This document shows positions 1 through 6,371 of a stretch of 64,000 bases of DNA, piece after piece. Source of the DNA: Actinomadura sp. KC345. GTDB lineage: Bacteria; Actinomycetota; Actinomycetes; Streptosporangiales; Streptosporangiaceae. Numbering within the stretch: position 1 is the stretch's first letter; each line of letters opens with the position of its first letter. The DNA is taken from assembly GCF_004348515.1 (NCBI RefSeq), contig NZ_SMKH01000006.1, positions 1-64,000 of the forward strand, read 5' to 3'. The notes beneath the pieces were generated by a model. The model worked only from the letters and a program-made list of their open reading frames with translations, was not told the DNA's origin and did no database searches. The translations under genes were made by a program, and so were the position numbers.

Positions 1-28
1 GGGGGACGACCCCCCACACCCCCCGGAA
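1..28. repeat. Third copy of the GGGGGACGACCCCCC palindromic repeat
   Basis: The first 28 bases carry a GGGGGACGACCCCCC core followed by a second C-run. The same pattern occurs at 4036-4056 and 4088-4110 inside pepA. The two pepA copies continue into a GGCGCTTCGCGGGTCA tail that is not present here. It reads in a different phase through the RseB-like gene than through pepA. Confidence 0.55.
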
Positions 29-314
29 CCGCCCAGTAGCGGATGCCGTCACCCGGCGCGTGCGCCACGATGACCCGGGAGGTGGCGGCGCGGCTGCGGC
101 CCGATGTCGTGAGGAACCGCCTGCCCTGGTACGGGACGCGGCTCGCGGCGTCGGCGGCGGCGCGCAGCAGCGCCACCGCGGCCGGGTCGCTGCGGACGCG
201 CCGGGCGGCCGCCGGATCGGCGGCGAGGGCCGCGGCCAGGGCCAGCGCGCCGGCGAGCCCGCAGGCGAGGACGGAACGGACCCGTCCCCGGCCGGTCGCG
301 GTCTTCGCGATCAC
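1..314 (-). CDS. RseB-like sigma-E regulatory protein, partial (runs off the window)
   Basis: A GTG start at 314 overlaps the anti-sigma TGA as GTGA, and the frame stays open to the window edge (about 104 codons). The product starts with a short basic stretch and an Ala/Leu-rich signal-anchor (residues about 12-32). It continues with [20 protein letters not shown] and a beta-strand-like TSRVIVAHAP segment. That is how the actinobacterial RseB/MucB-like secreted proteins begin, which follow sigE and its anti-sigma gene. The usual role is to hold or tune the anti-sigma factor outside the membrane. The last visible codons run into a G-rich repeat (positions 1-28), so the gene may be interrupted there. 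The family call rests on N-terminal pattern and position only. Confidence 0.55.
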   Translation of the reverse strand, partial: MIAKTATGRGRVRSVLACGLAGALALAAALAADPAAARRVRSDPAAVALLRAAADAASRVPYQGRRFLTTSGRSRAATSRVIVAHAPGDGIRYWAVPGGVGGRP

Positions 315-934
315 GGCCCCGCGGAGGCCGCCGGTACCGGGACCCGGCTGAGCGGGTCCGTCAGCGGATCGGTCAGCGGGGCGTCGCCGGAGGTCAGCGC
401 GTGCTCGATGGCGAAACGGTCGAAGTCAGGCGTGACGCTCGGCGCCTCCTGGCGCCCGCCCACGGCGTAGGAGGCGGTGCCGAGTCCGAGGAACAGCGTG
501 GCGGCGCCCACGACCAGGTAGCGGCGCCGCGGCTGGGCCTTCAGGACGCCCGCGTGCCCGGCCGGGCGGTTGTCGCGCGGACGGGCGGGCGGCGGCGTCC
601 TGGCGGGGCGGGCCGATGATCGGAGCGGACGCGCGGAGTGCCGGGCGGGGGTCCCCGCGTGCGGGCCCGGCGGGACGCCGTCGGAGGCGGGCGGACCGGC
701 GGACGCGGGCAGCGAGCGCAGCCGGGTCAGGAAGTCGTCGGACGGGAGGTCGCCCACCTCGTCCGCGACCGGAGAGTCGGACAGGTCCCGCAGCCGGCCC
801 TTGAGCCTGCGCAGCGCGGCGACCTCGTCCCTGCACTGGGCGCAGCCGGCGAGATGGGCGTGGGCGCGGTCGCGCTCCTCATGCCCCAGCTCACCGTCGA
901 CCAGAGCGGTCAGACGCTCCCCCAGACAACTCAC
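311..934 (-). CDS. Anti-sigma factor with zinc-finger (ZAS/zf-HC2) domain
   Basis: This 207-residue protein has an N-terminal zinc anti-sigma domain: HLAGCAQC gives the H-x3-C-x2-C pair at about residues 27-34. A Pro/Ala/Arg-rich linker follows, then one membrane span (YLVVGAATLFLGLGTASYAV, about residues 139-158) and a short extracytoplasmic tail. It should hold SigE inactive at the membrane until envelope stress. The GTG start at 934 follows GGAGG with 6-base spacing and lies 63 bases after the sigE stop. Its own stop overlaps the RseB-like start. It corresponds in position to mycobacterial rseA. The linker is longer than in the mycobacterial protein. Confidence 0.88.
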   Translation of the reverse strand: MSCLGERLTALVDGELGHEERDRAHAHLAGCAQCRDEVAALRRLKGRLRDLSDSPVADEVGDLPSDDFLTRLRSLPASAGPPASDGVPPGPHAGTPARHSARPLRSSARPARTPPPARPRDNRPAGHAGVLKAQPRRRYLVVGAATLFLGLGTASYAVGGRQEAPSVTPDFDRFAIEHALTSGDAPLTDPLTDPLSRVPVPAASAGP

Positions 935-997
935 GCCGCCTCCGTCGTTCCGTTCGATCAGGCGCGCGGAACACGCCCGCGCGCGGTAAGCACAGCT

Positions 998-1726
998 TTA
1001 CACGCCCTCCGGCTGCGGCTGGACACCGCCCGCCGCGTGGATGCCGCCCGGCTCCCCGTCCGCGGCGGCCTCCGCCGCGTGCAGGGGCAGGTACTCGTTC
1101 CTGGTCCCCGGCCGGCGACGGGTCGGGGCGCGGTGCTCCAGCGCCGCGCGCAACTGCGCCCGTCCCCGGTGGATGCGGCTGCGCACGGTTCCGAGCTTGA
1201 CGCCGAGCGTCGCGGAGATCTCCTCGTAGGAGAGCCCCTCGATGTCGCACAGCACGACGGCCGCGCGGTACTCGGGCGCCAGCGCGTCGAGCGCGGCCTG
1301 CACGTCGGCGTCGAAGTTGGTGTCGTCGAACACCTGCGCCGGGGTCGGCTCGCGGCCCTGGAGGCGTTCGGCGGCGTCGTCGGCGAGCCCCTCGAAGCGG
1401 ATGCGCTGGCGGCGCCTGGCCATGTCGAGGAACAGGTTCGTGGTGATCCGGTGCAGCCAGCCCTCGAACGTGCCCGGCGTGTAGTTCGACAGTGAACGGA
1501 ACACGCGGACGAAGACCTCCTGCGTGAGGTCCTCCGCGTCGTGCTGGTTGCCGGTCAGCCTGTAGGCGAGCCGGTAGACGCGAGCGGAGTGCTCGCGGAC
1601 GACCTCGTCCCAGGACGGCGGCGCCCACTCGGCCTCGGGGGCGTTCTCGCGTGTGCGCGCACCGCCCACGGCCTGCCTGGGGCCGACCCCCACAGCGCTT
1701 CTGAAACTGAGTGCTGCGACTCCCAT
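998..1726 (-). CDS. sigE: ECF RNA polymerase sigma factor, SigE type
   Basis: This 242-residue ECF sigma factor has an N-terminal extension of about 35 residues. Region 2 follows ([20 protein letters not shown], residues about 50-70, then [20 protein letters not shown]). Region 4 is [20 protein letters not shown] with the helix-turn-helix [20 protein letters not shown]. The order sigE - anti-sigma - RseB-like, divergent from an O-methyltransferase, matches the mycobacterial sigE locus (Rv1220c-Rv1222), which supports SigE over other ECF types. A GGGAAC/CGTT promoter 139 bases upstream suggests autoregulation. The ATG at 1726 is the longest reading and has no strong Shine-Dalgarno sequence. 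Confidence 0.9.
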   Translation of the reverse strand: MGVAALSFRSAVGVGPRQAVGGARTRENAPEAEWAPPSWDEVVREHSARVYRLAYRLTGNQHDAEDLTQEVFVRVFRSLSNYTPGTFEGWLHRITTNLFLDMARRRQRIRFEGLADDAAERLQGREPTPAQVFDDTNFDADVQAALDALAPEYRAAVVLCDIEGLSYEEISATLGVKLGTVRSRIHRGRAQLRAALEHRAPTRRRPGTRNEYLPLHAAEAAADGEPGGIHAAGGVQPQPEGV

Positions 1727-1864
1727 GGTGCCGGGCTGTTCCTCTCTCGTGAGCCAAGGTCTCGGCCTTGGAACGGCACGGTCTCGCCTGGGCTGGGGCG
1801 CTTCTGGACCGACTCGGTTCTCGCGGACTCGACCCGCTCATGAGCGGGTACCTTCCGTGGTTAC

Positions 1865-1891
1865 AACGCGCTGAAACTCCAGTTCGTTCCC
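1865..1891 (-). promoter_or_regulatory. Predicted SigE-type (ECF) promoter of sigE
   Basis: On the minus strand GGGAAC (1891-1886) is followed, 17 bases after GGAAC, by CGTT (1868-1865). This is the -35/-10 pattern recognised by SigE-like ECF factors. It points into sigE and leaves a leader of about 135 bases. The leader contains a CCAAGG/CCTTGG inverted repeat at 1754-1771. Confidence 0.55.
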
Positions 1892-1979
1892 GGTCAGCGA
1901 TATGGTCTTTCCAGCATGAGCCAGGCGGGGGTCCCGCGAGGAGGCAGCCATCGACGCCGTTCAGGCCACCCGGGCCTAT

Positions 1980-2582
1980 GTGGAGGACTACCTCCCGGAA
2001 GACGAGCCGCTCCTGAACGCCAGGCGCCGCGGCGAGGAGATCGGCGCGGCGCCGATCGGCGCGGCCGGCGGGGCGGCGCTGCGCTTCCTCGCGACGCTCA
2101 TCGGCGCGCGGACGGTCGTGGAGGTCGGCTCCGGCTGCGGCGTGTCCGGTATCTGGCTGATGCGCGGCATGCCCAAGGACGCGGTGCTGACGAGCGTGGA
2201 CATCGACCCCGAGCACCAGCGCATCGCCAAGCAGGCGTACGTGGAGGCGGGCCTCGGGTCCTTCCGCACCCGGATGATCAGCGGGCCGGCGCTGGACGTG
2301 CTGCCGCGGCTCACCGACGGCGCCTACGACATGGTCTTCTGCGACGCGCAGAAGCGCGAGTACCCCGAGTACCTGGCCGACGCGCTGCGGCTGCTGCGGC
2401 CGGGCGGCGTGGTCGCGTTCGACAACGCGCTGTGGCACGACCGGGTCGCCGACTCCAGCCGGCGCGACCCCGACACCGAGGCGATCCGCGAGGTGCACCG
2501 GATCGTCCGCGAGGACGAGCGGCTCGTGCCGCTGCTGGTCCCGGTGGGCGACGGCCTGCTGTGCGCGGTGAAGTGCGAGTAG
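1980..2582 (+). CDS. SAM-dependent O-methyltransferase (Rv1220c-like)
   Basis: A class I methyltransferase of the O-methyltransferase_3 family. Motif I is VVEVGSGCGVSGIWLM (about residues 43-58), the acidic SAM ribose residue is in TSVDIDPEHQ, and there is a YDMVFCDA strand. It ends in VGDGLLCAVKCE, as its relatives do. The methyl acceptor is unknown. It is divergent from sigE, as in mycobacteria. GTG 1980 is the first standard start but has no ribosome-binding site. The frame is open back to 1920, and family members carry extra N-terminal residues that match the upstream codons QATRAY. A GAGGAGG at 1938-1944 is correctly spaced for an ATC codon at 1950, so the true start may be there. Confidence 0.85.
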   Translation: MEDYLPEDEPLLNARRRGEEIGAAPIGAAGGAALRFLATLIGARTVVEVGSGCGVSGIWLMRGMPKDAVLTSVDIDPEHQRIAKQAYVEAGLGSFRTRMISGPALDVLPRLTDGAYDMVFCDAQKREYPEYLADALRLLRPGGVVAFDNALWHDRVADSSRRDPDTEAIREVHRIVREDERLVPLLVPVGDGLLCAVKCE

Positions 2583-2586
2583 CCCG

Positions 2587-3255
2587 ATGGACACCGACGC
2601 CGGCGAGACCGGAACCGAGACCGCGACCGACGCGGAGGGCGAAGCCGGGAACGAGGCCGCCGAGGCGGGCTCGTCGTTCGCCGTGCGCGTCCGGTGGACG
2701 TGGCGGGGCGTCTGGCAGCTGACCGCGCACCTGATCCTGTTCGCGGCGTCGGCCGGGTTCGTCGCGGGCGGCGTGATGGGCGGCGCCGGGATCGGCGGCG
2801 TCATGTTCACGGTCCTCGGGTTCGCCGGACTCGTGCTGTTCGGGATCGGGCTGGTCATGTCGGCCGGGGGGATGGTGGCGCGCCGTCCCGTGCTGGAACT
2901 GGACGCGGACGGGGTGCGCCGCCCGGCGCGCTGGCCGCTGCCGCGCAAGGCCGGGCGGACGCTGCCCTGGGCGGAGGTGGCGGCGATCGCGGCGCTGCGG
3001 CGCGGCGTCGGCGGCACCCGCAAGGGCGAGATGGACTACCTCGTGTTCCTGCCGACGAAGGAGCTGGCCGAGCTGGCCCGCACCTCGGAGCGGCCGGGGC
3101 TCGTGGCGCTGACGATGCGGGACGTCCCGGCCACGGCGGCGGCCGTCCCGTGGTGCTTCGCGGTGGAGCAGGGCTGGGACGCGGCGCTCCCGCGGATCGT
3201 CAAGGAGGCCAGGGCGCGGCGCCGCGTCCCGGTGATCGACCGCCGGACGAAGTGA
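2587..3255 (+). CDS. Two-span membrane protein with C-terminal PH-like domain
   Basis: A 222-residue protein. The N-terminus is acidic and Thr/Glu-rich (about 33 residues). Two adjacent membrane spans follow (about 46-70 and 75-97, both Gly/Ala/Val-rich). The cytoplasmic domain of about 115 residues begins RRPVLELDADGVRRPARWPL and contains LPWAEVAAIAAL. This resembles the bacterial membrane-anchored PH-like (STM3941-type) proteins, whose function is not known. It lies 4 bases downstream of the O-methyltransferase, so the two are likely co-transcribed. The fold assignment is by pattern only. Confidence 0.7.
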   Translation: MDTDAGETGTETATDAEGEAGNEAAEAGSSFAVRVRWTWRGVWQLTAHLILFAASAGFVAGGVMGGAGIGGVMFTVLGFAGLVLFGIGLVMSAGGMVARRPVLELDADGVRRPARWPLPRKAGRTLPWAEVAAIAALRRGVGGTRKGEMDYLVFLPTKELAELARTSERPGLVALTMRDVPATAAAVPWCFAVEQGWDAALPRIVKEARARRRVPVIDRRTK

Positions 3256-3276
3256 CCGGCCGGCGGGCCGGACGGG

Positions 3277-4854
3277 TCAGCCCGCCAGCCAGCGGAGCAG
3301 CAGCCGGGTGCCGAAGCCGGTCGCGCCGCGGGTGGTCTCGGCGTCGTCGGAGGCGGCCCGGCCGGGCCCGGCGATGTCGAGGTGCGCCCAGGCCCGGTCG
3401 CCGGCGAACTCGCGCAGGAACAGCGCCGCCGTGATCGAGCCGCCGCCGTAACCGCCGCGGCCGATGTTGTTGATGTCGGCGACATCGGAGTCGATCGCGG
3501 CGCGGTAGTCGTCGACCAGCGGGAGCCGCCACACCGGGTCGCCGGCGGCCGTCCCGGCGCCGGTGAGCGCCGCGGCGAGGTCGTCGTCGGTGGAGAACAG
3601 CGCGCCGTGCCGCAGGCCCAGCGCGACCTTGGCCGCGCCGGTCAGCGTCGCGACGTCCACCAGCACGTCGGGATCGAGCTCGGCGTCGGCGTAGGCGAGG
3701 GCGTCGGCCAGGACGAGGCGGCCCTCGGCGTCGGTGTTCAGGACCTCCGACGTCTTCCCGCCGTAGTGGGCGATCACGTCCCCGGGACGCATGGCCGACC
3801 CGGACGGCATGTTCTCCGCCGCGGCGACCAGCCCGGTGACGCGGGCGCGCACGCCGAGGTCGCGCAGCGCGCTCATCACGGCGATGACCGCCCCACCGCC
3901 CGCCATGTCGGTCTTCATCGCCTTCATGCCCTCGTTGGGCTTGAGCGACAGGCCGCCGCTGTCGAACGTGATGCCCTTGCCGACCAGCACGACATGCCGC
4001 TCGGGCTCGCCCTCCGGGCCCTGTTCTCTCTGGGGGGACGACCCCCCAGGCCCCCCGGCGCTTCGCGGGTCACCCTGTTTTCTCTGAGGGGACGACCCCC
4101 CAGACCCCCCGGCGCTTCGCGGGTCATAGGACAGCTCGATGAGGCGGGGCGGGCGCGACGAGCCGGCGCCGACGGCCACCAGGCCGCCGAACCCCTCCTC
4201 GACCAGCTCCTTCTCGCCGCGCACGCGGACGGTGAGGCCGGAGTCGGCGGCGACCTGCTCGGCCTGCCCGGCGAGCCACGCCGGGTCCTTCTCGCGGGAC
4301 GGTGTGTTGGCGAGGTCGCGGGCCAGCGCGGTCGCCCGCGCGCGGACGGTGCCCAGCTCGATCGCCGCGGCGTCCGCCTCGGGCCCGGCCTCGGTCAGCA
4401 CGGCGATGGTGCCGGGCGCCCTCTTGGCCGGCGCCTTGCCGATCTTGAACTCGTAGCAGGCGAGCAGCACGCCCTCCACGAAGGCGGCCAGCGCGTCGGG
4501 GGTGTCGCCGGTGGGGACGCCCGCGACCAGGGCCGTCCTGCCCTTGCCGCGGCGGGCGAGCGCGGCGCCGGCCTTGCGCAGGTCGGCCGGGGCCGCGTCG
4601 CCCACCCCGTACAGCAGGAGTTCCCGCACCCGGTCGCCGACGCGGACCTGCGCGGAGGTGATCTCGCCCGGCTCGCCCTTGGCGTTGTGGAGCGCCAGCA
4701 GCTCGTCCAGCGTGAACGGCAGCGAGCCGGCCACCTCGGCGGCCGGGGCCACCGGCCCCTGCCGGACGGGCACCGCCACCACCTCGGCCCCGAGGTCGAC
4801 CGCCGTCTCCGACACGGTGCCGCCGACACCGTGGATGCGGGTCTCGATGGGCAT
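3277..4854 (-). CDS. pepA: Leucyl aminopeptidase, M17 family, with a 36-residue repeat insertion
   Basis: A cytosolic two-metal aminopeptidase that removes N-terminal residues from peptides. The N-terminal macro-like domain (about 1-180) is followed by the catalytic domain. The metal and catalytic motifs are VGKGITFDSGGLSLKP (Lys and Asp ligands), KTDMAGGGAVIAVM and NTDAEGRLVLADALAY. The 525 residues are longer than the usual length of about 500. The extra length is two 18-residue repeats (DPRSAGGSGGSSPQRKQG and a near copy, about residues 243-279). They are encoded by tandem palindromic DNA repeats and sit in the loop before strand VVLVGKG. The active-site residues are intact, so the enzyme is probably functional. 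Confidence 0.95.
   Translation of the reverse strand: MPIETRIHGVGGTVSETAVDLGAEVVAVPVRQGPVAPAAEVAGSLPFTLDELLALHNAKGEPGEITSAQVRVGDRVRELLLYGVGDAAPADLRKAGAALARRGKGRTALVAGVPTGDTPDALAAFVEGVLLACYEFKIGKAPAKRAPGTIAVLTEAGPEADAAAIELGTVRARATALARDLANTPSREKDPAWLAGQAEQVAADSGLTVRVRGEKELVEEGFGGLVAVGAGSSRPPRLIELSYDPRSAGGSGGSSPQRKQGDPRSAGGPGGSSPQREQGPEGEPERHVVLVGKGITFDSGGLSLKPNEGMKAMKTDMAGGGAVIAVMSALRDLGVRARVTGLVAAAENMPSGSAMRPGDVIAHYGGKTSEVLNTDAEGRLVLADALAYADAELDPDVLVDVATLTGAAKVALGLRHGALFSTDDDLAAALTGAGTAAGDPVWRLPLVDDYRAAIDSDVADINNIGRGGYGGGSITAALFLREFAGDRAWAHLDIAGPGRAASDDAETTRGATGFGTRLLLRWLAG
4019..4126. repeat. Tandem 54-bp GC-rich palindromic repeat, two copies inside pepA
   Basis: Two 54-bp units share GGGGACGACCCCCC, a second C-run and GGCGCTTCGCGGGTCA. 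The tails begin at 4057 and 4111. The unit length is a multiple of three, so the pepA frame is kept. Each copy can fold through GGGG/CCCC and would read as low-complexity Gly/Ser/Pro. A related core lies at 1-28. Confidence 0.8.
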
Positions 4855-4938
4855 GGCGGCGGTTCCCCCTGTAGGTCGTGGCTGCGTTACGGACTGGCCT
4901 GCTTACGGAAGCGGCCTGCTTACGGGAACGGCAAGGGC

Positions 4939-4956
4939 CCCGGCGGTGCCGCCGGG
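4939..4956 (-). terminator. Hairpin downstream of the DUF3117 gene
   Basis: CCCGGCGG-TG-CCGCCGGG lies 34 bases past the DUF3117 stop on the minus strand, before the pepA start. There is no U-tract, as is common in actinobacteria. Two copies of CCTGCTTACGG lie close by at about 4901-4927. Confidence 0.4.
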
Positions 4957-4989
4957 ACCGTCACCAGCAAGCCGGGATCGGCGGAGCGG

Positions 4990-5157
4990 TCAGCCCACGA
5001 CCTCTTTGAGGGCCTCGCCGAGTTCCTTGGCCTCGTCGGCGGAGAGCTCGACCACGAGACGGCCGCCGCCTTCGAGAGGGACCCGCATGACGATTCCGCG
5101 TCCCTCCTTGGTCACTTCGAGCGGACCGTCTCCCGTCCGCGGCTTCATCGCCGCCAT
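4990..5157 (-). CDS. DUF3117 family small conserved protein
   Basis: This 55-residue protein begins MAAMKPRTGDGPLEVTKEGR and continues through GIVMRVPLEGGGRLVVELS to end ALKEVVG. That is the near-invariant pattern of actinobacterial DUF3117 (the Rv1211 type). It has two short beta-hairpins and a C-terminal helix; the function is unknown. In mycobacteria it lies next to tag, which is also in this window at 9852. It reads away from the enoyl-CoA hydratase across a 261-base gap with no other gene in it. Confidence 0.92.
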   Translation of the reverse strand: MAAMKPRTGDGPLEVTKEGRGIVMRVPLEGGGRLVVELSADEAKELGEALKEVVG

Positions 5158-5418
5158 GCGTGAATCCCCTTCCTGCGTAGGGCCGCGGCCTCGCGCACCG
5201 TTGGCCGCGTGGCCGCGTGTCGCATCCGCGTCATCAGTAGTGGTCCATTATCTCGTCTTCCGGGCGCGAAGTGGTAACGATCAGCCTCCAGATCCGCCAC
5301 CTGGGGGGATGCGGCCGCCGGCGCGGCTCCCGGGCGGTGGCGCGGCAGGCCCCTTGCCCCCCGCGTCCGGGTTCGCCGATGGTTGCCTGGGAAGATCTAC
5401 CGAAAGCCTGGAGGACGC

Positions 5419-6204
5419 ATGTCTGAGACCGTGCTGTACGACGTGACCGACGGTGTGGGCACTATCACACTGAACCGGCCGGACGGGATGAACTCGCTGA
5501 CGGGCGAGATGAAGGACCTGCTGCGCGCGACCGTGGTGCGCGCCGCCGCGGACCCGGCCGCCCGCGCGGTGATCCTCACCGGTGCCGGGCGGGCCTTCTG
5601 CGCCGGGCAGGACCTGCGTGAGCACGGGGACAACCTCGCCGCGGGCAGGGGCCTGGACGACACCGTCCGCAAGCAGTACAACCCGATCGTGCTGGCGATC
5701 GCGGGGATGCGCAAACCGGTCGTCGCGGTGGTGAACGGCGTCGCGGCGGGCGCGGGCGCGTCGCTGGCGTTCGCGTGCGACCTGATCATCGCGTCCGACA
5801 AGGCGCGGTTCGCGACCGCGTTCACCGGGATCGGCCTCGCCCCGGACAGTGGCATGTCGTGGACGCTGCAGCGCCTCGTCGGCCGCGCCAAGGCCGCCGA
5901 GCTGCTGCTGCTGGGCGAGCCGGTCAAGGCGCCGGAGGCCCTGGAGCTGGGCCTGGTGAACCGGGTCGTCCCGGCCGATGAGCTGGCCCCGGCGTCGGTG
6001 GAGCTCGCCCGCCGGCTCGCCGGAGGCCCGACGGTCGCCTACGGCGCGGTGAAGGCGGCGCTCGACCACGCGGCGACGCACGAGCTGGCGTCCGCGCTGG
6101 AGCGGGAGGCCGAGCTCCAGGACGAGTGCGAGAAGACCAGCGATCACCGTGGCGCGACCGAGGCGTTCCTGAAGAAGGAGCAGCCGGTGTTCGAGGGCCG
6201 GTAG
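5419..6204 (+). CDS. Enoyl-CoA hydratase/isomerase family protein, PaaG-like
   Basis: A 261-residue crotonase-fold protein. The oxyanion-hole segment is GRAFCAGQDLREHG (about residues 63-76) and the second active-site segment is GIGLAPDSGMSWTLQRLVG. In that segment an Asp sits where PaaG-type isomerases have their catalytic Asp and classical hydratases have Glu. A ring-opening or isomerase role on an acyl-CoA is therefore more likely than plain hydration, but no other paa gene is nearby. The ATG at 5419 follows GGAGG with 4-base spacing; the longer reading from 5383 lacks such a site. A hairpin at 6216-6237 probably terminates it. Confidence 0.87.
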   Translation: MSETVLYDVTDGVGTITLNRPDGMNSLTGEMKDLLRATVVRAAADPAARAVILTGAGRAFCAGQDLREHGDNLAAGRGLDDTVRKQYNPIVLAIAGMRKPVVAVVNGVAAGAGASLAFACDLIIASDKARFATAFTGIGLAPDSGMSWTLQRLVGRAKAAELLLLGEPVKAPEALELGLVNRVVPADELAPASVELARRLAGGPTVAYGAVKAALDHAATHELASALEREAELQDECEKTSDHRGATEAFLKKEQPVFEGR

Positions 6205-6215
6205 CCCGCAGCGGA

Positions 6216-6237
6216 CCGGTGGGGCTGTCCCCACCGG
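6216..6237 (+). terminator. Hairpin after the enoyl-CoA hydratase gene
   Basis: CCGGTGGGG-CTGT-CCCCACCGG is a 9-bp perfect stem with a 4-base loop, 11 bases past the stop. There is no U-run. Confidence 0.6.
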
Positions 6238-6294
6238 CCGCTGGGGAGTATGCGCCACTGTGGCGGCGGGGTCCCCGGCGCTTTGCTTGACGGC

Positions 6295-6366
6295 ATGTTC
6301 CAGACAACTGCCGTACCGCCTGTCGAGCACGTCCACGATTCCGCCCTGCGGCGCGGGGAGGGCTGA
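6295..6366 (+). pseudogene. 23-codon ghost of an ABC ATPase gene (leader ORF of the permease)
   Basis: ATG 6295 to TGA 6366 encodes MFQTTAVPPVEHVHD followed by SALRRGEG. The first 15 residues match the start of the ATPase at 9076 (MTQTTAIPPVQHVHD). The last 8 match its very end (AAMRRLEAE). The 80 or so bases before the ATG also align with those before 9076, including TTTGCTTG. This looks like a duplicated ATPase gene reduced to its two ends by an in-frame deletion at a short GTCCACG/GTGCACG match. GGAGGG at its 3' end serves as the ribosome-binding site for the permease at 6372, so it may still act as a coupled leader ORF. Confidence 0.7.
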
Positions 6367-6371
6367 GCGGC

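Noticed and set aside
891-3023. Very long minus-strand frame (710 codons) over the sigE/O-methyltransferase region
   Set aside because: It runs through real genes in other frames, is Arg/Pro/His-rich without domains, and arises from high GC at the third codon position.
3382-5163. Long plus-strand frame (593 codons) opposite pepA and DUF3117
   Set aside because: Antisense shadow; the minus strand carries clear PepA motifs and DUF3117.
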